DNA from: Mimachlamys varia
Taxonomy: Eukaryota > Mollusca > Bivalvia > Pectinida > Pectinidae
Length of the DNA: 64,000 nt
Direction: 5' to 3'
NCBI GenBank assembly: GCA_947623455.1
Contig: OX392534.1
Span: 14,146,001-14,210,000, forward strand
The notes under the pieces are model-generated. The model had not been told where the DNA came from. It made no database searches and saw nothing but the letters and a program-made list of their open reading frames with translations. Position 1 is the stretch's first letter. Each line of letters begins with the position of its first letter. Shown in pieces: positions 9,635-23,628 of the stretch. The translations under genes were made by a program, and so were the position numbers.

Positions 9635-12487
9635 AAACATAAAAACAAAAGTCTCCAATTTTGACAAAGCTCACTTTGGTATATGCAGTGGTAGTCATTT
9701 GGAGGGGGGAGGAGGGGGGGGGATGGGTGAATTTATACAGCCTCTTGATGAAGCAAGCTGAAATTTGGCTATTATATTCATAGCATTTTTTTTTTAAATA
9801 ATAACATAAAATGAAAATTTAAGACTTTTGTTTTATTCTTTATTTTAATTGTTTAAATTTTAATATGATATAAAATTATATTATTTATTATGGTTGATAT
9901 CCTGGCCACATGTGGCTGTCGTTGACATATTTAGTGCTTTGGTTTTATCCTTATATACCTGGTGTCGATATGTCCTAAATGTGAGTTTTAGTAACTGTGT
10001 CAAAGTAACTATGTAAACTATTTATTGTTTGAGATATTTTTATGTGCAGCGACCATTAAATTCTTTACTGTGAACGAGGAAATTTCTTTGTTTCAAATGG
10101 TTGATAAAAGTTTTTTATCCCTCTCAAAATTAACATTGTAGCATAAATTCATTATCAATGTCATTCATAATTTCTGCAGAAACCTTAATGAATTGCCAGA
10201 AATAGGTATGCTGTAATTGAGAATGTTTAATTAATATCCTGCACATTTACAACAAACTTGCTTGTATTTATTTTTGTATTAATTTTGAAATTCTGTTAAA
10301 ATTTAGTCAGTTCTATCATTGTGCAAAATATTCTTAAGATTTTTATACAATGAACGTATGAATATCAGGATGAAATTATATTTACTTGAAGTTTTATTCC
10401 CCGGAGATGCTAAAAATGGTATGAAATCGTGTTTTTGTAACCCGTTGAAGTTATTCTTACTGTAACTTTATTGAGAGGAACAACAATTCTGCTCTTTATT
10501 TCAATTTTAGCCAACATATTAGGTATTAAGAACGAATGGCAAAACTAACACTGGGTAAACAAGATAATTAAACTACGTTAAATGACTATTATAAATTGAT
10601 GTAGTGGTCGACATTTAAGTCGTAGAGAAAGAAGTAAGAATGGGAAAGTTAAGTTACTGAAGTGTATTCAAGTAAGTTAAAGTACATTCAAAAGTTTTGT
10701 TTATGCAGACTGTATCCAAATCGGAGATGAAAACGTTGAGCTGATTGGGTGATTTCAGCCTTTTTTGAGAATTCCTTTGTAATGTAAACTTCTTATTTTT
10801 CCAATATAAAAGAGGGAGTGATCTAGCTAGTTTTCAAAATTTTTGCCCAAGCTCCATTTTCATCTCTGCTTTGGGGCATGTTAAAAAGATAAATCCCAAC
10901 TCACATTACATGAAGATATTTGCTGACCTAGTCGATTGTATTTACCTTTCTGAACTTGAACTAAAGGAAACAGACTTTTCTACATCAGCTGGCCACCTCG
11001 ATTTTTACTTTAATTATGACCAACATCCATGGGCAGCTTATATTACTACGTACTAAGTTGTATATGATGAATGTGATAATTTTGATTTTCCTATTGTGAA
11101 ATTTCCCTTTATTGATGGTGACATCCTGGCTTCTCCAACCTACATATTGCAGGTACATGTAATTTGTTATACTAGGGCTTGCTCTAGATGCCAAGATTGA
11201 TTTTTGTTAAGGTACGTTCGATCAAGGTGAAGCAGAGTATTTCTTAGTTAGTTAAGCTACATTATTTAATGCATGCGTCACCTTCCTGCCTTTCATGTTC
11301 AACATTAATTTATGAAATCATGATTTATTTAAAGATTTTTAACTTCATCTTGATCAATCTTTTATTCGGTTTTGTTGTTATTCTCTTTCACTACAGTGAT
11401 TGCTAGCTAATTTTCACTGCCATGAATTTGTGAAAAAGAAATGGTTGTTTGTTTTTCTCATTATTTACATCAAATATTATATGATGTATGTATATACTGT
11501 AGTGCATGAACTGTAGATTTGTCCCCATCTTTGTTTATATAATTTATAAAATACTCCATTATTTGTGCGTAAACCGGATGACACTGAGTTAATTTCTTTT
11601 TTTTATGAGGAGTTCAAAACATTCAGAAGTCCCATATTGGTCATCGTCGGAGACCCACGGTACACTTCTCTGACGTTTGCAAACTGCATGCTTTTTGTTT
11701 CAGTAGGTAACTCAATATTTTGAGGTTTGTAGTGGTATATATCATGGTAATACTATCGGGTAGGAGGCACATGGGAGGGGGGGGAGGTAATTAAATATGG
11801 GTGCAAACATGTAGATACATAATCAGTGATCAGTTTACAATTTATTTTCATGGGTCCTTTTTGTACATATTGCCAAAAACAATGGGTCCCACAATGTTAA
11901 ATTGAAGAATTCCTTTCCTAGTTTAATGAGGGCTGGACTTGGGACTTGCATGTAGATTGATCACTGCATAATAATATGGATAGATACCTATTAGTTTAAA
12001 TACAATAAATTGACACTAGTTTCGGATAATACAGGTAATTTAAGTTGACACCCCCCCTCCCCCCGAGAACTTTAGAAATTAGTGACTAGTGACTATACAT
12101 TTGTATTTGTTACAGAGCTTGGGATGTTGATATGTCATTTCTCTCTCAATGGATCCAACAACTGAAACATTGATTTTTATCAGGATTAATTAGCTATAGG
12201 TATATGTTCGTTGTAATGATTCACCAACATTGACTCGTTATTTAACAGATTTTCCTTTTATTTTCAACAGTATGACCTTGTATACCTTTCATTGCATGAC
12301 ATGTACAAATACCAGAATTTAAAATATAAAGAATGTTGAAATTTTTAACTGACACCGGGTATGAAATTCATTTTAGCTGATAGATTAGCAAATTGTATAT
12401 TTTCTGAAGAAAAAAAAACAACAAAACAAGATGTTGATTTTAAGAAAGCAATCATAAATCAATTGAAATTCTGATACATATATATAT
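9635..12487. other. Intergenic, AT-rich, no gene recognised
   Basis: Contains G-rich runs at about 9702-9722 and 11776-11788 and a C run at 12050-12064. No ORF here shows protein-like composition. Part may be distal 3' UTR of DCLRE1C. Confidence 0.4.
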
Positions 12488-12621
12488 GTGTATATGTATT
12501 TGATGAAATTACGTTTCAGCATGTATATGTATTTGATGAAATTACGTTTCAGCATGTATATGTATTTGATGAAATTACGTTTCAGCATGTATATGTATTT
12601 GATGAAATTATGTTTCAGCAA
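12488..12621. repeat. 33-bp tandem repeat, about four copies
   Basis: The unit contains ATGTATATGTATTTGATGAA followed by ATTACGTTTCAGC, four copies nearly perfect; the last copy has a C to T change. As 33 is divisible by 3, minus-strand reading gives a spurious repeating ORF. Confidence 0.9.
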
Positions 12622-12940
12622 ATAAAAAAAAATCTGTTGAAATTAGCAAGATTTAAGTTTTACTTTGGAATAAAATTGTTTTGAATTTGTTTATTGCTGT
12701 TTTTAGTCCTGTTTTGTTTTCACAATAATTAAGATATTTAGAATTATTGAGGTACAGGCTGAATTGATACACTGTATATAGGGCAGTGACAGTTGCTTTT
12801 AATTTTAATGAACAAATTAAGCAGTCACAGAACGTGGGAGATACTGTACTGCATGAAGCATATTGCTGAAGTGGTTTTTTGCTGTTTTCTCTGAAACTGA
12901 AATATGCTAATGTGGGAACAAAATGTCTATCTGATTGTTA

Positions 12941-13905
12941 GCTCACCTGGACCAAAGGTCCGGTGAGCTTATGCCATGGCGCAGTGTCCGTCGTCTGTCA
13001 ACATTTTCTTCAAATCGCTACTAGTCAAAAAGTCCTGATTGGATTTTAACCAAATTTGGTCACAAACATCCTTGGGCGAAGGGGAACAGATTTTGCATAA
13101 ATGGTGACTCTGACCCCCAAAGGGCCAGAGGGGGGGGGGCCCAATAGGGAAAATGGAGGTAATTCTTTAAATCTCTTCTTGTCAAAAAGTCCTGATTGGA
13201 TTTTGACCAAATTTAGTCAGAAACATCCTTGGGTGAAGGGGAACAGATTTTGCATAAATGGTGACTCTGACCCCAAAGGGGCCAGAGGGGCGGGGCCCAA
13301 TAGGGAAAATAGAGGTAATTCCTTTAAATCTCTTCTTGTCAAAAAGTGTTGATTGGATTTTGGCCAAATTTAGTCAGAAACATTGTTGGGGGAAGGGGAA
13401 CATATTTTGCATAAATGGTGACTCTGAACCCTAAGGGCCCAGAGGGGCGGGGCCCGATAGGGGAAATAGAGGTCATTCCTTTAAATCTCTTCTTGTCAAA
13501 ATGTTATGAATGGATTTGGCCCAAATTCGGTCAGAAACATCCTTAAGGGAAGGGGAACAAATTTTGCATAAATGGTGACTCTGACCCCAAAGGGGGCAGA
13601 GGGGCGTGGCCCAATAGGGGAAATAGAGGTAATTCCTTTAAATTTCTTCTTGTCATAAAGTTATGAATGGATTTTGTCCAAATTTGGTCAGAAACATCCT
13701 TGGGGGAAGGGGAACAGATTTTGCATAAATGGTGACACTGACACCCAAGGGGCCAGAAGGGCAGGGCCCAATAGGGAAAATAGAGGTAATTCCTTTAAAT
13801 CTCTTCTTGTCATAAAGTTATGAATAGATTTTGTCCAAATTTGGTCAGAAACAGCCTTTGGGGAAGAGGAACATAGTTCCCAGAACAGAGAAGACTTAGT
13901 CATAT
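12941..13905 (+). repeat. Hairpin-headed tandem block, ~156-bp unit, about six copies
   Basis: It starts with an imperfect hairpin (AGCTCACCTGGACC, short loop, GGTCCGGTGAGCT), then repeats a unit with GATTGGATTTTGACCAAATT, AACATCCTTGGG, GGGGAACAGATTTTGC, GGTGACTCTGACCCC and GGAGGTAATTC. Repeat positions of the GATTGGATTTT word are near 13039, 13193, 13352, 13509, 13665 and 13822. A block with the same kind of head lies at 56387-57150. This organisation is typical of dispersed bivalve repeats, possibly non-autonomous Helitron relatives. Confidence 0.75.
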
Positions 13906-14699
13906 TAAAATACTACAAGTTTGTTGGTAAAGAAAGAATGTCAATATCATGTGAAATTGATTCACTGGAAGTGTGGAATCTGTGTTTTACAAACACATTT
14001 CTAGTTTTTCTTTTAAATTGATGTACCAGAAAACTCGGATACATATCTGCATACAGTTATGTACATGTCGTTGAATTTTTTTTTCAATTGTAAATATTAG
14101 TCTGTGACTTCTTTTGCCATATTTTCCAGAAATGGATTTGATATTATACATCTGTTCAGTGTAAATATTTTTTCTGCTTACACAGGTCCCTATGTTAAGT
14201 TGAGACTAGTAAAAAACAACAAAACACTCATTATTGTTGGGGATTTTATATGGAAAAATTGTAAAACATATAAAACATGGTCATAACCATAATGTCTTGT
14301 TCCTTCCCTTTTTAAAGAGTAAAAAGAACAAAATGCGACAGACACAATGTACAACTTATAACGACAAAGAAAAATAACATGTTCAGACCTTCGTACTGGA
14401 GCCATACTGGCCTGTTTATAGTGTCACGGGAGAGGATGTAAACAATACAATGATACATCACACAATACACTGTAACAATACATTACTGATTTACCGTATT
14501 CATTGTAACACTACATTTCAAACTTTGAAGATATCATAGGTATGTTTGGTAATCAATTACCATTGACACCATAGATGCACTGTATGAACCATTGAAGTAT
14601 GATAGTACTATGGGTACACTTTGAATAAACCATAGATACACCCATGTATACTTTTAATATATCATTGGTGTAATGGAGACACTAACTACCATTGATATT

Positions 14700-15075
14700 C
14701 CATAGATAAACCAAAGATATACTATGGATACACACTGGATAAACATGTACCCATTGGAAACACCATATATTGACACACCATGGATAAACCATATATAGAT
14801 GCACCATGGATAAAACATATATAGATACACCATGGATAAACCATATATAGATACACCATGGTCAAACCATTAACATGTATCCATGGATACACCATATATA
14901 CATTGTAGATACACCATGGATAAACCATATATAGATACACCATATATCGATACACCATGGATAAACCATATATAGATACACCATATATCGATACACCATG
15001 GATAAACCATGTATAGATACACCATATATCGATACACCATGGATAAACCATAAACAGTACTAATGGTTACACCAT
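14700..15075. repeat. 26-bp-based minisatellite
   Basis: Units of the form TAAACCATATATAGATACAC + CATGGA, with variants ATATATCGATACACCATGGA; about 13 units in a degenerate border. The long minus-strand frames rich in MVY/YMVYP are artefacts of the repeat. Confidence 0.85.
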
Positions 15076-15984
15076 ATATAGACGGATACACTCACACCCT
15101 GGTTATATCTCTGTAGCCACTGAAACAAATATTTCAAAAGCTACCTATATCCAGTTCCAATTCTACTGCACAACTGGTACCATCAATAACACGAGCTATA
15201 GCTAACAGGCCTAACCTACATAGCTATGGACAATGGTACAAGGGATAAGCCATGCTACATCATGGATAATTCATGGTTTACTATATATATGGACACATTC
15301 TAGTGGTGCAATGGATATCATGAGAAATACTCTGCTAAGTATTGATACAAGAGAAATGTTCCGGTGTAAAATGTACTGGTTACTTAAAAACAAACAAGAT
15401 ATGATTACACAACGTAACGAGACTTGTACTGTAATGATTTCGAAATAATTAACCATCAACTTTTTCCCTTTAGTTCAGCACTCTGACTGGAAATTATGAA
15501 AATATGATGAATAATAATTATGTCAATGCCAAAAGCAAAAATACAATCTGTGGAATTTAAACAAATCCAGCTTTATAAAATTTTGTTTGCCGATTAAAAT
15601 GAAAGTCAATATCTTTAATCAAATGAGTTATTGTGACTATAAATACCTGCAGGTACCCTTTAGGATTGAGTAGCTGGATTATCTTGGATCTATTTGGATG
15701 TGAACACTATAGGCTTTTGAACACATTGTAAATGTACAACTAATCCCAATATACAGAAAGTATTGGAGAAAATGTCTTAATTATTGATGTATCCATATAA
15801 CTTTCAAGTAATCCTTCAAATTCTGCCTCATTATTCTACATGTAATTCAAATGTACGAAAGTACAGGAAATCAGCAAAAATGAAGGAAACCTGCAAGTCA
15901 TGTGATATTACATGTAACTCACAATGGCATAAACAGTTGGACCTATTTGGATGTAAACACAGAATACAGATGACATATACAGGT

Positions 15985-17215
15985 AACCTTATGATAAAAC
16001 ATGTACAGGTAACCCTATATTGGCATGTATACAGGTAACACTATAATTACATGTATACAGGTAACCCTATAATTACATGTATACAGGTAACCCTTTAATT
16101 ACATGTATACAGGTAACCCTATATTGACATGTATACAGGTAACACTATATTGACATGTAAACAGGTAACACTATAAGTACATGTATACAGGTAACCCTAT
16201 AATTACATGTATACAGGTAACCCTATAATTACATGTATACAGGTAACCCTTTAATTACATGTATACAGGTAACCCTATATTGACATGTAAACAGGTAACA
16301 CTATAAGTACATGTATACAGGTAACCCTATAATTACATGTATACAGGTAACCCTATAAGTACATGTATAAAGGTAACCCTTTAATTACATGTATACAGGT
16401 AACCCTTTAATTACATGTAATCAGGTAACCCTATATTGGCATGTATACAGATAACCTTAAATTGACATGTAAGGAGGTAACCCTACAATGACATGACAAT
16501 ACAAGTAACCTTATATTGGCATGTATACAGGTAACCCTATACTGGTATGTAAACAAGTAATCCTATAATTACATGTATGCAGGTAACCCTATACTGGTAT
16601 GTAAACAAGTAATCCTATAATTACATGTATACAGGTAACCCTAAAATTACATGTATACATGTAACCCTATATTGACATGTAAACAAGTAATTCTATAATC
16701 AAATGTATACAGGTAACCCTATATTGACATGTAAACAAGTAATTCTATAATCAAATGTATACAGGTAACCCTATTATTACATGTATACAGGTAACCTTAT
16801 ATTGACATGTTTACAGGTAGCCCTATATTGACATGGATACAGGTAGCCCTATATTGACATGTATACAGGTTATCCTATATTGACATGTATACAGGTAATC
16901 CTATATTGACATGTATACAGATAACCCTTTATTGACATGTATACAGATAACCCTTTATTGACATGTATAAAGGTAACCCTATATTGACATGTATACAGGT
17001 AACCCTACATTGACATGTATACAGGTAACCCTATATTGACTTGTATACAGGTAACCCTATATTGACATGTATACAGGTAACCCTATATAGACTTGTTTAC
17101 AGGTAACCCTATATTGACATGTACAGGTAACCCTTTATTGACATGTATACAGGTAACCCTATATTGACATGTATACAGGTAACCCTATAATTACATGTAC
17201 AGATATAACCTGATA
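15985..17215. repeat. 26-bp minisatellite, about 47 copies
   Basis: Unit ACATGTATACAGGTAACCCT followed by ATAATT or ATATTG. Two main variant classes (ending ATAATT and ATATTG) are clustered rather than alternating, which suggests block-wise expansion. Each unit has a CATGTATAC near-palindrome and an AGGTAA word. Confidence 0.92.
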
Positions 17216-17519
17216 ATTACTGATACAGCCTGTACACGATATGTGACCCTCTATATATACAATGCTGACCTTACACAGAGGTCAGATTACAGCTATACCT
17301 GCTATGGTACATAACAACATAAAAATCACAACCACTGATGACAAATGCTTTAAACACATGAACAAAAATACACTTACAAATTTAAACTTTGGGTTTTCTC
17401 ATCATAAATACTTGTAAGTTAAAATATACAATTTGTTTATATTATAATACATAATAATACATGGTTATTGATCATTGACAAATAAAATACAGACAACAAG
17501 ATGTAAATGTACAAGTGAT

Positions 17520-17840
17520 GCAGAAGTGACAATATCGCTGTAAATATATGTGACAATGAAATGACAACATATCTGTAAATATGTGACGATGAAGTGACAA
17601 CATCTCTGTAAATATATGTTACAATGAATTGACGACGTCGCTGTAAATATGTGATGATGAAGTGAAAATATCGCTGTTAATATATGTGACAATGAAATGA
17701 CAATATAGCTGTAATTATATGATGATGAATGACAATATGGCTGTAAATATATGACGATGAAGTGACAACATCACTCTAAACATGTAATGATGAATGGCAA
17801 TATCGCTGTAAATAATATGTGATCCTGAAGTGACATCTAT
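17520..17840. repeat. Degenerate ~35-bp minisatellite
   Basis: About nine diverged units of GCTGTAAATATATGTGAC + AATGAAATGACAATAT, beginning 300 bp after the 26-bp array. Confidence 0.75.
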
Positions 17841-17849
17841 CTTCAGTGA

Positions 17850-19130
17850 GTGATGTACATGTACCAGTGATCTAGCTAACTGAAATGTTCTAAATGCTGT
17901 TTTTTGTTTTTGATACATCACAGAAGATTATGGAAGGTGATTTCAGGTTAATTAAGAGAACCATTAAAAAGTTTTGTCACCATGGTCATTATCAGAAAAT
18001 TAGAAATATTTGTTTCAGATATTTTCAGCAGACAATAAAATTTCATCTTGTGGAACATATTTTACAGATAAATAAGTGTTTGAAATTTAATTGCAGAAAT
18101 AAAGAAATCTATATCCATCTGAAAAATCAGGGTTCAAAAATGGCCCTTTCCACTGCCTGATTCTCGTTTTTACCAATTGCCTAGAAATTGTTTAAAATGT
18201 CCAGTCCCGTTTTTTTTATATGAATATACCTTGCGAACTAGGTTTATGTCAGCTAGGTCAAAAAATTCTCCTTTAGAGTTTAGAACGCTGAAATAAACTC
18301 AGCTGATTACAATGATCCTTGTAGTTAAAATGTGTGTATGGTATAAATTTAAACCTAATAATAACAGTTTGATTAACTCATTCACCCCTGAAATTTCATA
18401 ATGAACTACTGCAAAAGCCAATATTTTCACGCGTGGAATTTTTCGCTTAGCCAGCCGCCAAACTGTTCGAGGTGTGAAAATGGACGCGCAGTACTTATAA
18501 TTCAATTATTCACTGTACAGTTTGCTTGGTGTTAAACATGTTCGCGTGTGGATATATTCGCGGAGAGATTAAATGCCATCAAATTAAGCGAAAATTTCCA
18601 CACTGCAAAAAAATCCACTTTTACAGTATTCCAACCTTTTGAATTGGAAGAGTTCAAAACGAGATTTTGGAGAGTAATAAGTTAATAATGTATCATCTTT
18701 GAAATTCAAGGGTTTCATCTTCTCAATACACTTATCTTCTCTACAGCCATAGAATATGTCATGATGAATTTGAAAGCATTCCAATAGCCATTTAATTGGT
18801 TTCAGTTAACGCCCAACATAGACTAGATATTATGTTCGTTCCCAACTCTGGGCATACATGTACTTTTTGTGGTTCACAGCCTTCAATTTTGTAATAAAAC
18901 ATTCAAGAATAGTTGAGAAGATAATTATTTAGAGCAGAACTGTTGGATTTCGAAGACAAAGAATATCATTAATGATTCAAACATAGTACAAAAACACCAC
19001 AATATATATATACAAACAACAACATCGTAACGAGATCAGTAATATTCTACAATAAAACTTGATAACAATACTGACAACAGAAATTATCTAAAATGAAAAT
19101 AACAATTTTACTTTTGTACCAACAGGCGTA
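17850..19130. other. Intergenic with a weak inverted repeat
   Basis: Between 18427 and 18603, CGCGTGGAATTTTTCGCTTA is matched in reverse by TTAAGCGAAAATTTCCAC, giving a possible ~177-bp MITE. At 18374-18390 is the end sequence CTCATTCACCCCTGAA also found at 49338. Otherwise AT-rich with no gene. Confidence 0.4.
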
Positions 19131-19134
19131 TGGT

Positions 19135-19515
19135 CAAATGTACAGATGACCAGTGGTCAAATGTATACATGACCAGTGGTCAAAAGTACAGATGACTATT
19201 AGTCAAATGTATACATGACCCTTGGTTAAAAGTACAGATGACCAGTGGTTAAAAGTACAGATGACCAGTGGTCAAATGTATACATGACCACAGGAGCTAG
19301 GCACGGACCTGTGGACCTATGTAACTTAAGAAATAATTGTCAGATGATTTTTTACCTCTCTCGAATATAGCACCTCCCACTACTATATATCTGTGACATA
19401 GGTCCGTGCCTAGCCCCTGTGTACATGACCAGTGGTCAAAAGCACAGATGACCAGTCAAGTGGTCAACAATAGAGATGAAAAGTGGTCAAATGTACACAT
19501 GACCAGAGGTCAAAA
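19135..19515. repeat. ~23-bp palindromic minisatellite, interrupted by a MITE
   Basis: Units of GACCAGTGGTCAAATGTATA + CAT or GACCAGTGGTCAAAAGTACA + GAT; ACCAGTGGT is nearly self-complementary. The array is split by the 133-bp element at 19289-19421. Confidence 0.85.
19289..19421. mobile_element. hAT-like MITE with 8-bp target duplication
   Basis: 133 bp with 22-bp terminal inverted repeats, CACAGGAGCTAGGCACGGAC + CT against CACAGGGGCTAGGCACGGAC + CT (one mismatch). It is flanked on both sides by TACATGAC (19281-19288 and 19422-19429). Removing the element and one TACATGAC restores a standard unit of the surrounding minisatellite. An 8-bp duplication and CA-starting termini fit the hAT superfamily. 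Confidence 0.85.
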
Positions 19516-20439
19516 GTAGAGAAGTCCAACATATTATGTCTGTAATGCTAAACAATAACAATAAAAACAGCAGCCATCATTTCACAGCACATGACTGTAC
19601 CTGACTGAAATCATTAAAACCTACCTGAAACCTATAGAATAGCAGACATATATATAAATTACACTTCCTACATTTATTTTCAAAACATACCCTAACTTTC
19701 CACTGCAGCAGATTCATGTAGTCGAGGTAGAAAAAGCATGTCTAAAAGCTTTGAATAATCAACATAGTTCAACTGTATTGAAACATCAGATAAATAATTA
19801 CATACCTGCATTTAATCATTTAATGTATCAGGGTAAGTTACTGGATTGAAGATGTGATTGTTGGAAAACATTTAAATGCTACAGAGTGACTAGTTTTATT
19901 GGTCGCTACTAGCTAGCTAAAGTAAACTAATGACTCATTGAATGCAAGTAGGATTAATGGACTTCATATTGATATTACTGGTCTGTAATTAAGGTGTTGG
20001 ATCAGAAGCATGATTTCTTGATGGCAGGTACTGTAATCAGACTAGGATTATTAGACAGCATGCAGAATTACTGGTCTACATATAAGTCAGGGTATATGGC
20101 TGTGATGGCGCCTAATTAATATCTTAAAAAAGGTCAAAGAAATGCGGATTAAGTTCATTCCTATGAAAAATTTTCATTTCCCTTCCCCCCCTCCCAACAA
20201 ACCTAAATACTATTTATTCTGACACAGTCGACAAAGAAAACATGTAGGAATCAATATAATTATTTTTCAAAAATTATAATCCTCAAAGGTTGGTTTAATT
20301 CTTACAAATTTGTTCCTACGTAAGAAACCATGGTTTCCGCAGCTAACATATTCGAAACTGGAAGAGCAATTGTAGAAAGATAAGACAGACTCACAATAAA
20401 GAATTTACAGAAGTGTATCTTTGACATAATAAACATATG

Positions 20440-20836
20440 GGGTACATTCGCGCTACAGGTTGAACCGGCACAGGAGGCACAGAAATAAACCCTGATAAAC
20501 GAACGCACTTGGACCGAACCATAGGCAGAGCTAAAAATCCACAGATTCGAAGGAGAAACCAATGACATGTTAATAATAAAATGTCGTTATTTCACACGTC
20601 CACTTAATTATGTAACATATCTGTACATCGATCTTCATCTGGGTTGACATTGTTTAAGAAATAAACAACACAAACTAGCAATAGTCAGCAATTTAGCTTC
20701 GGCCAGGTTTGTCTGGACCCCTCAAACCACACATGCCAGATTTTCCAGAGGTCAGCCTCGGTCCAAATCTGTGCCTGGTGTTTTCGCTGCAGGTTCAACT
20801 GGTTCAGCTGTTTCAACCCGTAGCACGAATGTACCC
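20440..20836. mobile_element. Inverted-repeat element (MITE), 397 bp
   Basis: Ends GGGTACATTCGCGCTACAGG and, in reverse complement, GGGTACATTCGTGCTACGGG, continuing as GTTGAA in both. Flanked by ATG on both sides (20437-20439, 20837-20839), a possible 3-bp target duplication. No transposase frame inside. Confidence 0.65.
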
Positions 20837-22580
20837 ATGGTTATAACTTAAATCCACAGAGTAGTCAAAGAGGTCATGGTTCATGTTGGAATCCTAGCTA
20901 ATTAGAGAGAACTGAAAAGAGTATACTATGTTTCTAAATAATCTGCGTACAAATGCAAAATACAAATGTACCATATTTGCCATAATTAGTGCCCAGGCCA
21001 CATAAAAAAATGGCTCCAAATAGGATAACAAAACTAGGATCTGGATAAAAAGGTTGTTCTAAAAAGAATCGGGTATACTCATAATTTGCAACATTATTGT
21101 CATCATATATACTGAGATTATTTCGGCTATTGTACTCTTTGCTTGACAAAGGAAACAGACGTTTTCAAAAGCTTGCAAATTGAGTTTCAATTCCTGTTTG
21201 TGTACAAAACAATCTCAGTATATATCATTCATACCAAACTGATGAATCTTATTCCTATTTTTGTCATCAATTTTAGACACTTTGTACACATATTAACAAT
21301 ATTTGGGGATGTTTTTTCTTGTAATAATTTGCACAGTGAGGTTTAATGTACCGTTAAATAGAATCATTTAGTTGTGTCACGATTGGTAGGGGTGCTTATA
21401 TGATTTGAATAACCCTGTAAAAGAGGGGAGAGTATTTATAGGAGGAGGGGCGTTAATTACGGCGAATGCGGTGAGTAATATTTAGTGTTACTGTACAAAA
21501 AAACAATACTGAACTATTAGCTATATAGATGAACAATAAGAAAAAAACATGGAACTACTTCTAGACACAATAAATAAGGATACCATGGTATGTAAAAGAA
21601 AAGCACCATTGATTAATATGTACGAGAATTTAATACTAAAACCATTTAAAGTAGAACCAGATATTCAGGGACAACTACAATATATAGCTTTATGGTTAGA
21701 AGATCCTAAACAAATAAAATTATCTATGGTTTGTAGAATTTTACAAACTTAAGACAACAACTACTAATTACAACATTACTGTAATTAACAATAATTAAAA
21801 AAAGGTATTGTAGTGGTTAAACATTAGAAGCACCAATATTAGTTATTTCATAAATAGTTACACTATACAGCACACTAAAGTCTGGTCATTAAAGTATTCA
21901 TATTTACAGTTAATTCTCATATGTCCAGGCTTGGAAAAAAGCAGATATTTCTACCCAATGCACTGGTCAGAATTTACAAGTCTAAATACATTTTATATCA
22001 ATACCAGTAATGAGCAATAGTAAAAAACAACCATTTGAAAAATATCAAAGTTGAAAATAGGTTATGAAAATAAAATTGTGCCATTTATTATTCATAATAT
22101 ATATACTGTCATGTTATAAAATATCTACAGGCGGAGTTGTGAAAACTTGGAAGTAAAAGTTATTTTGAGTACTTCATGTAGACATTATAATTATAGAACA
22201 TGATTGGAAAGCCAAGACCAGTACTACTTGAAGGACACACACTGCAGGACTAAAGAGTTCCACTTCCTGTTTGACATTTAAATGACTAGCTGTTAAATAT
22301 TAATGATGAAAAAAGTTCTGGGTGAAATAAAAACAGTTATCAAATGTCTAAGGGAGGTAACTCATGGACCTGATTATACCAGACCTCTGTAGCATAGAAA
22401 AATCACTTTAAAACTGAAATCAGACATACAAGACCTAATATTAAATAATTTCAAATGACATTAACCCTATTTGGTTTATATACCAAATATCCATCTGGTA
22501 CATTTTTGGGGAAATTACAGTCAAGATGTTTGATATTCAGCTACATATGAGGTCAAAGGTCACAGTAAAAACAAGAGAGT
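20837..22580. other. Intergenic, one short orphan ORF
   Basis: An AT-rich 67-codon ORF at 21549-21752 (MELLLDTINKDTMV...) matches nothing I recognise and has no splice context. GC-richer sequence at 21420-21470 (GGAGGAGGGGCGTTAATTAC) is unexplained. No gene is called. Confidence 0.3.
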
Positions 22581-22582
22581 AG

Positions 22583-22795
22583 GGCCGCTTTCGTTTATGC
22601 GGAAGAACCGGTTTGTCCACCTATAAATGTAACGTTTTCGGGTGGAAATCCTGGCGGACCTGCAAATGTTTATACAGGCCCTGCAAGGCTTCCTAAAGGC
22701 TCGCCTGAAAGCAGCATAAGATTACCAGGTCCGACCTTATAAAATAAACGAACAACTGTGGTCCGACCGGTTCAACCGCTTAAACGAAAACGGCC
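22583..22795. mobile_element. MITE, 213 bp, TAG-flanked
   Basis: Terminal inverted repeats of about 36 bp: GGCCGCTTTCGTTTATGCGG against GGCCGTTTTCGTTTAAGCGG, continuing AGAACCGG/TTGAACCGG. Flanked by TAG at 22580-22582 and 22796-22798. The internal words GACCTGCAAATGTTTAT and GTCCGACC recur in degenerate form at 51694-51790. Confidence 0.7.
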
Positions 22796-22798
22796 TAG

Positions 22799-23628
22799 GA
22801 TTCAAAGCCGCAGGTTGACAAGTGTAAAGATCCTCATCCTCATTCCAAATTACAAAAAGGTGGACAGGAGACACAAACAAAGTAGATTTTTGTGTCGGGA
22901 AGGTTTTAATATGACACACCGGATATTGGGACTACCGGGTATATAGATAACTATAATTTCTGATGAACTGTTGTGACTAATGGTGTAATATCTTGCTTAT
23001 ATACATACCGCTGTATATTCCAGTTATTAGCTTTTTGATTTGTATACAGCTATTCTGTACCTACATGTAATATCAGAATATTCAAGGTCCGTATAATACT
23101 ATCGAATCTAAAATCGAAACAAAGATATCGGCCAATTTGAATGAGGCTATAAATATAAACACTGGTCGCAAAATAATGATTAATATAATTTAGATAGGAA
23201 AATTTATCTCTATAAATACAAATAAGTTGCCTCTGTGGGAAAATTCTGAGTATCATGTATCCTGGTTGGTGAAATACAGATCAATTTATGTTAGTTATAG
23301 TTAATACCCCTAATTTCAAATTTCATATAAAAATGTAGAGTATTACTGGACACAACCTGTTACTACAGTCGTTTGTATTAAAGTATATAGCCGTTATATT
23401 ATTGTTATAGACTACACGTTCCGCGGGAATTATGCATTAAGAAGTGGTTGTTTATGATATCATATCAAGATTAATAGGCTGGATTTCCTTACGCTAATTA
23501 CTTTCCTAGTTTTTGTATTACCTTGAGTATGACGATTTATCAATCACAACCATATACATAGCGGACTAGCACTAACCTCTCCAGTACCTCAATATATACT
23601 ACATATAACAAGATAATTCAACGAATTA
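22799..23628. other. Intergenic, nothing recognised
   Basis: AT-rich sequence between a MITE and the pearl-like block; no coding potential or repeat seen. Confidence 0.35.

Noticed and set aside
14722..15091. Minus-strand frames rich in MVYPWCIDIW-type repeats
   Set aside because: Translation of the 26-bp minisatellite; no start context, no splice sites and no protein-like variety.
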